64,000 nt of DNA from Methanosarcina mazei S-6 (GTDB taxonomy: Archaea > Halobacteriota > Methanosarcinia > Methanosarcinales > Methanosarcinaceae): NCBI RefSeq assembly GCF_000970205.1, contig NZ_CP009512.1, positions 682,001-746,000 on the forward strand, given 5' to 3'. Positions within the stretch are counted from its first letter, which is position 1; each line of letters starts with the position of its first letter. Shown here one piece after another: positions 8,593-17,407 of this stretch. The position numbers and the translations under genes are program-made. The notes under the pieces were generated by a model. The model did not search any database. It saw only the letters and a list, made by a program, of their open reading frames with translations, and was not told where the DNA came from.

Positions 8593-9330
8593 ATGGGTTT
8601 AAGACAAACTTACAAGGAATTCATCGATATGACGCCTGAAATACCTCCCAAAAACTTTACTCCCCACCTTCCTGAGGATTATGATGCCAGAATCTCCGGT
8701 GTTCTTCCTTATTATTCGTCTTTTCACCAGGAGACTATCAACCTTGTCAAATCACTGCCCTCAAGCCCGAAAATCTGGATGGATACCGGGTGTGGGACAG
8801 GTTCCCTGATAAATAAAGCGATTGAGGAATTTCTCGATACAAAATTCCTTTTACTCGACCCTTCTGAAAGCATGCTGGAGCAGGCTAAGGGGAAATTATC
8901 ATTCTACCCGGATGGGAAGGTGGAGTTCCTGAAGGCTTCCTCCACCCAGGAATTTTCTCAGGAACTGGAAGAAAAGCCGGACGTTATCACTGCCATACAA
9001 TGCCACCATTATCTCAGCCTGGAAGACCGTTCCCGAGCCACCAGAGTGTGTTATAATCTTCTGAAAGAGGGTGGAATTTACATTACATTCGAGAACATCA
9101 GGCCCCTTACAGAAGAAGGAGTCGCCGTGGGAAAAAGGTACTGGGGCAAATTTCAATCCCTGCATGGACGGAAAGAAAAGGAAATACAAACACATCTTGA
9201 GCGTTTTGATACCGAATATTTCCCAATAACTGTCGAGGAACACCTGAAGCTGTTGAGAGATACAGGGTTCAGGACTGTGGAACTATTCTGGTACTCTTAT
9301 ATGCAGGCTGGATTTTATTGCATTAAATAA
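8593..9330 (+). CDS. class I SAM-dependent methyltransferase
   Basis: A 245-residue methyltransferase. The SAM motif I is IWMDTGCGTGSL near residue 60, followed by the acidic loop LLLDPSESMLEQA and motif IV-like DVITAIQCHHYLS. The C-terminal half has GGIYITFENIRPL and a Tyr/Trp-rich end. The substrate cannot be read from the sequence. It stands alone, convergent with the helicase gene. Confidence 0.8.
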   Translation: MGLRQTYKEFIDMTPEIPPKNFTPHLPEDYDARISGVLPYYSSFHQETINLVKSLPSSPKIWMDTGCGTGSLINKAIEEFLDTKFLLLDPSESMLEQAKGKLSFYPDGKVEFLKASSTQEFSQELEEKPDVITAIQCHHYLSLEDRSRATRVCYNLLKEGGIYITFENIRPLTEEGVAVGKRYWGKFQSLHGRKEKEIQTHLERFDTEYFPITVEEHLKLLRDTGFRTVELFWYSYMQAGFYCIK

Positions 9331-9424
9331 CTATGAAGATTAAAACCTTGAAACTTTGAAAAAAGAAACAGGAAAACGGGATAAAAGAACGAATTGAGAA
9401 AAAGAAAAGGGAAAAAGAAGCGAC

Positions 9425-11188
9425 TTAATAAGAGTCTTTCTTTTTCGTGCTTCTTGTACTTCTGGTACTTCTTGAGTAATTTGTGCTTTTTGTGCCGCGA
9501 GATTCGCCTCTAGAATCCCCTCTGGATTCACCGCTTCTGGAATTGCCTCTAGAAGTGCCTCGATTATCGCTTCTGGTCTCCCCTGAATCCTTTGAGCTTC
9601 TTCCCCTGGATTTCTGGGCGAGTTCCACGAAGGGTTTGCTTCCTCTCCTTTTGTTTTTGAATATTTCGATCAGGGCTTCAGCCTGAGCAAATGGCAGAGT
9701 TACAAAGGAGAAATGCGGGAAAATTTCTGCATCCCTTACTTTGAGTTCGCCGTCCCCGAGTTCTTCCTGAATGAAATACGACAATTTGTCCGGAGTCATG
9801 CCGTCTGCTTTACCCATAGCTATGAAGAGCCTGGATTTGCCTTTCCTGTCGACATAGGAGCTGCCGCTGGAGATTTCAGTGTACATGCTTTCATCGAACT
9901 TGTCTTTGAAGGTGAACTTCAAAAGGGCAGCCAGAATTTTTTCTGCAGGGTATTCTTCAAGGAGCTTCTGGCTCATCTCAAGGCAGTCCCCGTACTCTTC
10001 CGTCTTTATGGTCTCTTCGAGTTCTGTTCTTACTCTGGCCCTTTTGGCTTTAATTACATCTTTTATTTCGGGAATGTGGCCTTTCTTCATTTCGGACTTT
10101 GAAGTCTTTTTAATGTAAGTAAGCCTTCTGAATTCCGTGGATGTGACAAAAGTAATGGCAGTTCCCTGCTTGCCTGCCCTTCCTGTCCTTCCTATCCTGT
10201 GCACATAGGACTCCGGGTCCTGGGGCAGGGCATAGTTGATGACGTGGGTCAGGTCCATAATGTCGATGCCTCTTGCGGCGACGTCGGTTGCTGCAAGGAT
10301 GTTTATCTTCTGCTTCCTGAACTTGTTAAGGATCTTTTCCCTCTCCTGCTGGGAAAGGTCTCCGTGCAGGGCATCGGCTAAATAACCCCTGTCGCTGAGT
10401 TTCTGGGCAAGCTGGCTTGTGTCAGTTTTTGTCCGGCAGAACACGAGCCCGTAGAATTCGTCTTCAATGTCGATAATCCTGCAGAGAGCTTCGAACTTGT
10501 CGCTTTCCTTGACCTCAAAATAGATCTGTTCGGTCAGGGTTTCTGTAAGTTCCTCTTTTTCGATTGTAATGTGCTCATAGTTCTGCATATGCTTCTTGAC
10601 GATTCCAAGAATTGCCTTTGGCATTGTGGCTGAAAAGAAAAGCATCCTCTTATTCGGGCCGGTTGATTTTAAGATCTCTTTTATGTCGTCAATAAAGCCC
10701 ATGTTCAGCATTTCATCGGCTTCGTCAAGAACGAAATATGCGATATGTTCGAGGTTGAGGCTCTTTCTTTCGAGGTGGTCGATGACCCTTCCAGGAGTTC
10801 CTACAACAATGTCCACGCCGCTCTTCAGCACGCGAAGCTGCTGGGTCATGGACTGTCCTCCATATATAGGGACAATGTATAGTTTCTTGTCTCCTTTTAT
10901 GGAGTTAAGTTCTTCTGAAACCTGAATTGCGAGTTCCCTTGTAGGGGTCAGGATTATTGCCTGAACGTGTCCTGATTTCTCAGGAATTTTCTCTATGATG
11001 GGGGCTCCGAAGGCTGTCGTTTTTCCTGTTCCTGTCTGGGCCTGCCCTATAATGTCTGCTTCTCCTTTCAAAAAAAGCGGAATGACTTTTTCCTGAATCG
11101 GGGTTGGTTCTTCGAAACCTTTCTTTTTGAGGGCTTTCAATGTACTGTCCGAGAGCCCAAGTGCCTTAAATTTTGCTAATTTTTCCAT
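9425..11188 (-). CDS. deaD: DEAD-box RNA helicase with RGS-rich tail
   Basis: A 587-residue ATP-dependent RNA helicase. The Q motif GFEEPTPIQ, Walker A AQTGTGKT, PTRELAIQ, TPGRVIDH, DEAD (VLDEADEM), SAT, HGDLSQQER, ATDVAARGIDI and HRIGRTGR are all present in order. A DbpA-like RNA-binding domain follows at about 450-525 (SRLFIAMGKADGMTPDKLSYFI). The last 60 residues are a basic Arg/Gly/Ser repeat tail. Members of this group unwind structured RNA, often at low temperature. A 528-nt gap lies upstream, so a long 5' leader is possible. The 3' flank is T-rich in the gene's sense. Confidence 0.93.
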   Translation of the reverse strand: MEKLAKFKALGLSDSTLKALKKKGFEEPTPIQEKVIPLFLKGEADIIGQAQTGTGKTTAFGAPIIEKIPEKSGHVQAIILTPTRELAIQVSEELNSIKGDKKLYIVPIYGGQSMTQQLRVLKSGVDIVVGTPGRVIDHLERKSLNLEHIAYFVLDEADEMLNMGFIDDIKEILKSTGPNKRMLFFSATMPKAILGIVKKHMQNYEHITIEKEELTETLTEQIYFEVKESDKFEALCRIIDIEDEFYGLVFCRTKTDTSQLAQKLSDRGYLADALHGDLSQQEREKILNKFRKQKINILAATDVAARGIDIMDLTHVINYALPQDPESYVHRIGRTGRAGKQGTAITFVTSTEFRRLTYIKKTSKSEMKKGHIPEIKDVIKAKRARVRTELEETIKTEEYGDCLEMSQKLLEEYPAEKILAALLKFTFKDKFDESMYTEISSGSSYVDRKGKSRLFIAMGKADGMTPDKLSYFIQEELGDGELKVRDAEIFPHFSFVTLPFAQAEALIEIFKNKRRGSKPFVELAQKSRGRSSKDSGETRSDNRGTSRGNSRSGESRGDSRGESRGTKSTNYSRSTRSTRSTKKKDSY

Positions 11189-11716
11189 GTACTCACTCTA
11201 GAATTTACGATTATTTTCTACAGGCTCTGCAGATTGCAGACCTGCTGTTTACATACTATCTGCCGCAGTCCGTCAGTTTTCTTTACGGAAAGGCCCATTT
11301 ATTAAAATCGGTACACGCTACCAGCTAAAGCAGGTAAACACGCCGCATAAATGGTTAATCTCCCCGGCACTGCGAAAAATTGCCTAAAACCAGGGAAATT
11401 CAGAATCAGTATAAATAAACTTACGCAGCAAAAAATGGCTTTCTTGGATAAGTTCGGGACACTTTTTGAATTCTTCCCCGTGATACAGGCAAATGAGTAA
11501 CCAGACCGTTGTCTTTTACTCCAGTGAATACACACTAGACCCATTTCCTGTATATAACCTTTTGCTACCTATCAGGCAGAACTCCCTGAAAAAAGCTGTA
11601 AAACCCGGTTAAATTCGGGAGAAAACTTGAATTATAATAATTGTTAATCCAGAACCGGATGTATATTTGCTCTGATTTATATTTATTAAGTTTTAATTTT
11701 TTGTGCCAGGGCCTCT
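11189..11716 (-). other. long region upstream of the helicase gene; possible 5' leader
   Basis: 528 nt between the helicase start and the next minus-strand gene. An 80-codon ORF inside it (11302-11544) has no ribosome site or protein-like pattern and I do not call it. A hairpin is seen at 11221-11244. Archaeal deaD homologs are known to have long regulatory leaders, so the region may be transcribed. Confidence 0.4.
11221..11244 (-). promoter_or_regulatory. hairpin in the helicase leader
   Basis: An interrupted palindrome with arms CAGG/CCTG and CTGCA/TGCAG around a 3-nt centre, 33 nt upstream of the helicase ATG. In an mRNA leader it would fold into a stem of nine pairs with a small asymmetric bulge. 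Role not known. Confidence 0.45.
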
Positions 11717-12142
11717 TTAATACCAGCCCTTTAAGTGAAGCTCGTCCGTCAGCATTTCCTTTAACAGGTTAAGCCTGTCTATGGAATTCCTTATCTGCTC
11801 GGGCTTGTCCTGAAGTTCCTCGCATCCGGTTTCTTCCTGGATGGTTGTAACCCTCAGGAGTTCGGCAAAATTTACGCATTCGTCCAGGAAGCTGTTAAAC
11901 AGCCTGCGTGCCTGCACGAAATAATCAGAGGTCCTGAAATCCGGCTGAAGGGTTTTTTCATACTCTGCCCTTTGCTTCATCTCTGCAGCCAGTACACGGG
12001 CTTCAACATAGTCCCCTGTATTCAGAAAGTTTCCCAGATTCTGCAGGGTTGTCCCTATGTGCTGGATAAAATATGCAACCTCAAAAGCCCATTGTTTGTC
12101 GTAATCCGTTCCGGAGCCGGAGTTAAATGAAGATGAGTTCAT
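11717..12142 (-). CDS. hypothetical helical protein
   Basis: A 141-residue acidic protein I do not recognise. It looks almost wholly alpha-helical with no signal peptide or membrane segment and ends in HLKGWY. The composition and a possible AGGAG 13 nt before the ATG support a real gene. The TATA-rich, T-rich stretch at 11640-11700 is its 3' flank. No function is proposed. Confidence 0.6.
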   Translation of the reverse strand: MNSSSFNSGSGTDYDKQWAFEVAYFIQHIGTTLQNLGNFLNTGDYVEARVLAAEMKQRAEYEKTLQPDFRTSDYFVQARRLFNSFLDECVNFAELLRVTTIQEETGCEELQDKPEQIRNSIDRLNLLKEMLTDELHLKGWY

Positions 12143-12342
12143 CTGGAAAGGTCATCTCCTGCCATTTCCTATATTCACTTCTTCTCTGCTATTTCATACT
12201 TCTCTTTTACTTCTCTTTAACCTTTCCGGAATTAAATCAGTTATTTTTGGTACTTACCTGCTGGTTTTTAAGGCATGTTTTCATATCATTAAGCAGGAGC
12301 CGGGAATATATTCAGAATTAACCGGGATATGGAGGCAAAATT

Positions 12343-12495
12343 ATGGAAGACAAAAAGAACATCGTGCCGGAAAAGAAGAGTTCTGAAATAGATCAACTGG
12401 AAGACGAGGAAGACCTTCTGTATACCCATAAGCCCGAAGCACGGGGCAATGAAATGCGCTGGAACAGTAGCTTATGCAGAAAATCCGGGCGCTGA
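12343..12495 (+). CDS. small acidic protein, possible frameshift near the end
   Basis: A 50-codon ORF starting MEDKKNIVPEKKSS with GGAGG 7 nt before the ATG, an excellent site. The acidic middle (QLEDEEDLLY) looks coding. After about 12440 the +1 frame reads HGAMKCAGTVAYAENPGAEDD then TAA, which looks more protein-like than the annotated end ARGNEMRWNSSLCRKSGR. A one-base indel may have changed the C-terminus. Function unknown. Confidence 0.5.
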   Translation: MEDKKNIVPEKKSSEIDQLEDEEDLLYTHKPEARGNEMRWNSSLCRKSGR

Positions 12496-12568
12496 GGACG
12501 ATTAATTAACGCTACTCATTTTCTCTTTGAATATAATTCCAGTTTTCACTTTAACAGAATGAATTCTT

Positions 12569-12703
12569 ATGCGCTGTCAGTTCCTTGTTGACATACACGC
12601 CCGGAGAGCTGTTGCTTCAGGGACTGAAAAGAAAGAATTCGCCGAAGCAATAGCAGTTGCCACATTTGTTGTGGTATCTCTATTTTATTTCCCGGAAGGT
12701 TGA
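12569..12703 (+). pseudogene. remnant of a carboxymuconolactone decarboxylase-family gene
   Basis: A 44-codon ORF whose first 32 residues align without gaps to residues 44-75 of the intact CMD/AhpD-like protein at 15905-16270. The remnant reads MRCQFLVDIHARRAVASG where the intact protein has MRCQYCVDVHSQRAVANG, and both continue to AEAIAVA. The second Cys of the redox CxxC is lost (CQFL for CQYC). The N-terminal 43 residues and the C-terminal part are missing. I see no ribosome site. This is a decayed paralog or duplicate fragment. Confidence 0.75.
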
Positions 12704-12731
12704 GACGTTTTCAAAATACGAATCTCCTGCC

Positions 12732-12775
12732 GTATGTTCTATATCTTCTTCCTGTATGTTCTATATCTTCTTCCT
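12732..12775 (+). repeat. 22-bp direct repeat x2
   Basis: The unit gtatgttctatatcttcttc plus ct occurs twice in tandem with no mismatch. It is pyrimidine-rich on the plus strand and lies just after the CMD remnant, like the other T-rich arrays after plus-strand genes in this window. Confidence 0.85.
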
Positions 12776-13319
12776 GTATCTTTTTCCTGAAATATTCATA
12801 TTACCGGAGATCCCGGGTAAATTACATGATTCCGGATAACTGTCTCTAAATATGTTCTATCTAATATCTTTTATATATGCTACTCCATGTTTATTTGAAC
12901 TTGCATTAAGTTTCCATGTCTGAATCGCGAACTGAAATGCATTCAGGTTTATGAAAAGAATATTCAGACTTTTTGACTTAATGCTGGGGTTTTGAATCGA
13001 TTGCTTAAGAACAAGGAAACTGGCATTTGATAAATCTCTCCGGATAATATCTTCACTTCAGTCCTGATCAGCCTGATTTACATGAATCCGGATATTACTG
13101 TATTTTTGAGAAAATGGAAAAACAAAATAGCATTAGGAATTACTCTATCCGGGAAAAATATCTCCACTCCGATACATATAAATATTTAATAACATATGGG
13201 TGAAATTAAATCTCTTCTTCTCTTTAACTATAGGACCAGCTTATACATAAAATGAACCTTTCAGCGTGGCATCTTAACATGAAGCAAATTCATTAAAAAC
13301 AGGAACAGGGGTATAAAAT

Positions 13320-14018
13320 ATGTCGGAATCGAGAAATGTTTGGGAAGAATTTTTTGCAAACAAGAAAAGTGGTGGGCACAGGTCATCTGCGGAAGAATTT
13401 ATATCCAAAGAGGCCAGGGAAAAGCTGTACCATCTGGATGGAGGCAAAACACTTCTCGACTTTGGATGCGGCGCAGGAGAGCTTCTGGTTTATTATTCTC
13501 TCGAATATGAAAAGCTCGTAGGAGCTGATTTTTCCGCATCAATGCTTGAAGAGGCAGGCAAAAGGATCAGGGAAAGAAAAAGGGACAATATAACTCTAAT
13601 TCTGGCTAACGATAAAACCTTATGGGAGAAGCTTGACACTTCCTTTGACCGAATCACCGCAGCAGGTGTTATCCAGTACCTCACAGACGAAGAAGTTGAT
13701 GATTTCATTGCCAATGCTTCCAGGCATCTGAACAAAGGAGGCAAAATTGTCCTTTTTGATCTTCTGGACCCCCGACTATATCCCCTCTGGAAAATAGGGC
13801 TATTTTCACGAGATTTCGGAGCAGATAAAATTCTTCGCAGAATTCTTTTTGACGCTCGTACAACTCTCCTGGCGGCTCTTAAAAATCGTCCAAAAGATAT
13901 TCTCGGATACACCCATAAGCCCTACACAATAGAAAAAATCGCAAATAAACATGGTTTTAAGATGGAGTATGTCCAGTCCATGTATTACGAATATAAGTAT
14001 CACGCAATAATTTCTTAA
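13320..14018 (+). CDS. class I SAM-dependent methyltransferase
   Basis: A 232-residue methyltransferase with motif I LLDFGCGAGELL near residue 44, acidic loop LVGADFSASMLEEA, and DRITAAGVIQYLTDEEVDDF, GGKIVLFDLLDP further on. The C-terminal part (HKPYTIEKIANKHGFKMEYV) is common in small-molecule or lipid methyltransferases. It is followed after 88 nt by the deacetylase-like gene in the same direction, so the two may form an operon. Substrate unknown. Confidence 0.8.
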   Translation: MSESRNVWEEFFANKKSGGHRSSAEEFISKEAREKLYHLDGGKTLLDFGCGAGELLVYYSLEYEKLVGADFSASMLEEAGKRIRERKRDNITLILANDKTLWEKLDTSFDRITAAGVIQYLTDEEVDDFIANASRHLNKGGKIVLFDLLDPRLYPLWKIGLFSRDFGADKILRRILFDARTTLLAALKNRPKDILGYTHKPYTIEKIANKHGFKMEYVQSMYYEYKYHAIIS

Positions 14019-14106
14019 AAGAGATTCTACTGTTATCTAAAAACTTTCTTTCCGAATTTTTATCTTTTCAGATAAACCTTGACTGCCGTTTATTGGAGGA
14101 GTTAAC

Positions 14107-15819
14107 ATTTCCCCTGAAACAGTTAATCCATCAAGTCCCAAAAACATTGATCAGGGTAGTATTACCCTGTTTTCACAGGATTTTTCCAAAATTCACAGCG
14201 TCCCGGATAATATTTTTATTGCAAAACTTTTGAAAAATAAAATACATGATCGGTTTTATTCGACAATTTACGGGGAACTACAACCGCAAATTCTTTTTAA
14301 CAATGTCACAGAAGGGCTTGTGTATAAAACTATACGGTCTCCATGTTTATCTCCACGCAGTTTACTTCCGGTGACAGACACTATTTTTGATTCCGGTCCA
14401 GGCAGGCGTGCGGGAGATGCCCTGAAAATTTTTGACAGCCTTGGATTCTGTGAAGCAGCGTCTCTTTCCTCTGTTCATTATCACGGACAGCAACGGCAGG
14501 CAGGGTCACTTTACATCTGCAGGCTTATACCAATGGTTAAATGTACCTATCAAATATCAATGGATATAAAAACGGATGATGCCCGCAGTTTTATCGAACT
14601 TAACAGCCCGGGTTCAAAACTGGTAATTAAGGAAGTAAATAACAGGGTTTTATTAATAAGTTATTTCGAAAGTTCTTCAGGCGACATCAGGTCCGAGACC
14701 ATAACTCTGGGGAACTCCTCTGAGAAACTGGACTTCGAAATTGCGTTTGACGGGTGCAGCAAAACAAACACAATATCTACCAGAGATGGCAAATCCATTG
14801 TGACCCCCTTTTATAATTTCGAGAGGCAAAGGCTTCCTTATGTGGATTTCTCAAACGGGTATCTGAAATTCACATCCTTTATCACCGGAAAAGGAAGGTA
14901 CATGGACATCAGCATCTACAATCTAAACCAGATAGCAGACCGAAAATTAGTAACCTCTGTCGGAGACTCCAGGCTGATTCCTTTCGGAATTGACGGTCCT
15001 CATGTAAGGAATACAACAGAGCAGGGAATACGTTATCTTAACAGCAAAAATAACAGAGGCACGATCTGGTTTGATATAGATCTCCTTGAGCAGTGCAGCG
15101 AGTCAGACATTGAGTACCTGCGAAGTCTGGTTTTTGATAATTCCTGGGATACCGGGGTACATTATTCTAAAGAATTGAACGCCTTCCCGCCTGAAGAGGC
15201 TTATAAGATTATGGACGAGGGCTATTCATATGTTTATGAGAAAATCGGGCAAAAACCTACAGGCTGGTGCTCGATGAGAAACAAGGATAATATTAAGCAT
15301 GCCATTTATGCCTATGAAAACCTGGGGATGTTCTGGAGAAACGGAGACTCTGGAGTTCATGCGGAAAAAAACGTTGGAAACCTGGATGACAACACATGGG
15401 AGTGGTGGGAATCTGCTTCAAAAGCGGGTATGGCGTACCCTTCTTTTACTCATGAACTTGACCTTGATCCGGCTATAAAATATTCGATAAGCCGCTCGAA
15501 ATTCCTCAACTGGGTCGATACTTACAATTCAAATGGTGCCTCAATAGTCTCTTTTTATGAGTACGGTCAGATAAGCCGTAACACCCATGAAGCCCGATTT
15601 GATATCCTTCAGCATACTGACAACTCTGTCATTTTCATCGCACACACAAACGGCTGCGACGCCCTGGCAAATGTAAATATAATGGCTGAAAAAGGCACAG
15701 GGGTCTACGATAATACCTCAGAAAAATCCCTTGACTACAGGGTAGATCAGGACAAATCGGTTACTTTCAGGGTTGAAAACAAACATACCTACAGCGTATA
15801 TCTGCATAGTGCTGAATAA
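14107..15819 (+). CDS. polysaccharide deacetylase-like protein of unknown function, apparent ATT start
   Basis: A large protein (about 570 residues from the position used). The central part (TIWFDIDLLEQC, then WDTGVHYSKELNAFPPEEAYKIMDEGY and WCSMRNKDN) resembles the NodB/glycoside-hydrolase-deacetylase fold, but the canonical metal motif is not clear. The N-terminal half looks like a beta-rich accessory domain. No signal peptide is seen. The first usable NTG is TTG 14230, but coding-like sequence continues upstream to GGAGGA at 14095. Seven nt after that GGAGG stands ATT (14107), giving ISPETVNPSS. Start and function are uncertain. Confidence 0.6.
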   Translation: MSPETVNPSSPKNIDQGSITLFSQDFSKIHSVPDNIFIAKLLKNKIHDRFYSTIYGELQPQILFNNVTEGLVYKTIRSPCLSPRSLLPVTDTIFDSGPGRRAGDALKIFDSLGFCEAASLSSVHYHGQQRQAGSLYICRLIPMVKCTYQISMDIKTDDARSFIELNSPGSKLVIKEVNNRVLLISYFESSSGDIRSETITLGNSSEKLDFEIAFDGCSKTNTISTRDGKSIVTPFYNFERQRLPYVDFSNGYLKFTSFITGKGRYMDISIYNLNQIADRKLVTSVGDSRLIPFGIDGPHVRNTTEQGIRYLNSKNNRGTIWFDIDLLEQCSESDIEYLRSLVFDNSWDTGVHYSKELNAFPPEEAYKIMDEGYSYVYEKIGQKPTGWCSMRNKDNIKHAIYAYENLGMFWRNGDSGVHAEKNVGNLDDNTWEWWESASKAGMAYPSFTHELDLDPAIKYSISRSKFLNWVDTYNSNGASIVSFYEYGQISRNTHEARFDILQHTDNSVIFIAHTNGCDALANVNIMAEKGTGVYDNTSEKSLDYRVDQDKSVTFRVENKHTYSVYLHSAE

Positions 15820-15904
15820 GGCGTAACCTGAATATCAACTAAACTTGGTATATGACTCTCCTTCTTTTATAAACTGAAATCGTATTATTGAGCGGAGGAA
15901 TAAA

Positions 15905-16270
15905 ATGCCATTCATGGATGAAATACTGCCTGAAACTGCTGAAGCATTCGGAAAACTGAGAAGTTCTATCTTTGAAGGTGGAGAACTTGACCGCAAAACC
16001 AAGGAACTTATAGCCGTTGCCTCCTCAGTCCTGATGCGTTGCCAGTACTGTGTTGATGTTCATTCTCAAAGAGCTGTTGCTAATGGAGCAAGCAAAAAAG
16101 AAGTTGCAGAAGCCATTGCTGTTGCCATGTTTATAGCCGGAGGCTCTCAGCTTAACTGGGCGAATAACTACGGCGAAAACGTTTATGATATCATCTTTAA
16201 GGAGAAAAAACCCCTGGAGTCCGGAAAAGAGAAATCGGATGAAGAGAAAGGCTGCTGCTGCGGTAAATAA
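15905..16270 (+). CDS. carboxymuconolactone decarboxylase/AhpD-family protein with CCCC tail
   Basis: A 121-residue CMD-family protein. The redox motif CQYCVDVH is at about residue 46-53, as in AhpD-like alkylhydroperoxidase proteins. The ATG follows GGAGGAATAAA. The last residues are GCCCCGK-like (EKGCCCCGK at the C-terminus), an unusual Cys-rich tail that may bind metal. It is convergent with the arsenite permease gene. A decayed copy of this family lies at 12569-12703. A thiol redox role is inferred. Confidence 0.85.
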   Translation: MPFMDEILPETAEAFGKLRSSIFEGGELDRKTKELIAVASSVLMRCQYCVDVHSQRAVANGASKKEVAEAIAVAMFIAGGSQLNWANNYGENVYDIIFKEKKPLESGKEKSDEEKGCCCGK

Positions 16271-16354
16271 ATAACGGGCTAAGGCTTTGAGTTCGTTTTA
16301 TCAATTGATTTTCAATCTGTTCTATTTTTTGCTTTTTTCCCATGTCTAATCTCA

Positions 16355-17407
16355 TCAGAACTTGAACTTCTCCCTGCTCCTTTCCATAATTTTCACAAGG
16401 GAAAGCATAACAGGCACTTCCACAAGCACTCCCACAACTGTCGCGAGAGCTGCCCCTGATTCCATTCCAAATAGAATTAAAGCTACTGCTACCGCCAGTT
16501 CAAAGAAATTGCTGGCACCGATAAAGGTCGAGGGTGCAGCTTCCATATAAGGGATTTTAAGGTATTTCGCTCCTGCATAACCTATCCAGAAGATCAGGTA
16601 AGTTTGCAGAACAAGGGGGATCGCAATCAGGAGGATATGCAGAGGGTAATTAATGATGTTGCTTCCCTGGAATATAAAAATCAGGACAAGAGTTATCAAA
16701 AGCCCGGCAGGAGTGATCCATTGTGTTTTTCGTATAAGTTTATTTTCAAACCAGGAAATGCCTTTTTTCTTTATCATTACCTGCCTTGTCAGCACAGCAA
16801 GACCGAGAGGAATTGCCACATAAAACAGGACCGAGACAAAGATTGTCATTAGAGGAACAGGGAAGTCAGTTGTGACTCCGAGCAGGAATTTTCCCAGCGG
16901 GGCGAAAAGGACCAGGATTATAAGGTCATTTACTGAGACCTGAATTAAAGCATAGTTAATATTTGCTCTTGCAAGGTAGGTCCAGACAAGTACCATCGCC
17001 GTACAGGGGGCAAGCCCCAGAAGAATCATGCCTGCAATGTACTGTGCCTGAAGGTCAGCAGGGATCAGGGCTTCAAAAAGAACGCTCATAAAAAACCACG
17101 CAACAAAAGCCATTGTAAAGGGCTTTATCAACCAGTTTACGACAAGGGTCAGGACGAGGGGTTTCAGGTTCGCTTCGACATTCAAAATCTCTTCAAAATT
17201 AATTTTAAGCATTATAGGATACATCATGATCAGGAGTACTACAGCTACGGGGATCGAAACTTCTGCAATTTCAATTCCACCAAGGGCGCGCGCAAATCCT
17301 GGAAAAGCATATCCCAGTGCGGTTCCGAGTATGATGCAGACCGCAACCCAGATAGATAGGTATTTACTGAAAAAGTCGAGCTCCCTTTCTTCAGTTCCCT
17401 CAGGCAT
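16355..17407 (-). CDS. ACR3-type arsenite efflux permease
   Basis: A protein of about 350 residues with ten hydrophobic segments of the ACR3/bile-acid-sodium-symporter fold. The diagnostic segment GLAPCTAMVLVWTYLARANINYALIQ with its essential Cys, and VSVNDLIIL after it, are present near the middle, together with NFEEI near the N-terminus. The ATG at 17407 has GGAG 6 nt upstream and overlaps the end of the UspA gene by 8 nt; an in-frame ATG further up would overlap more. Arsenite export is the family role. Coupling to UspA suggests a stress operon. Confidence 0.85.
   Translation of the reverse strand: MPEGTEERELDFFSKYLSIWVAVCIILGTALGYAFPGFARALGGIEIAEVSIPVAVVLLIMMYPIMLKINFEEILNVEANLKPLVLTLVVNWLIKPFTMAFVAWFFMSVLFEALIPADLQAQYIAGMILLGLAPCTAMVLVWTYLARANINYALIQVSVNDLIILVLFAPLGKFLLGVTTDFPVPLMTIFVSVLFYVAIPLGLAVLTRQVMIKKKGISWFENKLIRKTQWITPAGLLITLVLIFIFQGSNIINYPLHILLIAIPLVLQTYLIFWIGYAGAKYLKIPYMEAAPSTFIGASNFFELAVAVALILFGMESGAALATVVGVLVEVPVMLSLVKIMERSREKFKF

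Larger units (their letters stand above)
12496..13319. other. intergenic region with gene remnant and repeats
   Basis: This 824-nt stretch holds the CMD-family remnant at 12569-12703 and a 22-bp T-rich direct repeat at 12732-12775, then AT-rich DNA. TATA-like ttatatatgc near 12870 and aaatatttaataacata near 13180 could be promoter elements for the methyltransferase at 13320. No other gene was seen. Confidence 0.5.

Noticed and set aside
11302-11544. 80-codon minus-strand ORF upstream of the helicase
   Set aside because: No ribosome binding site, no family resemblance, and it lies where a long leader is expected.
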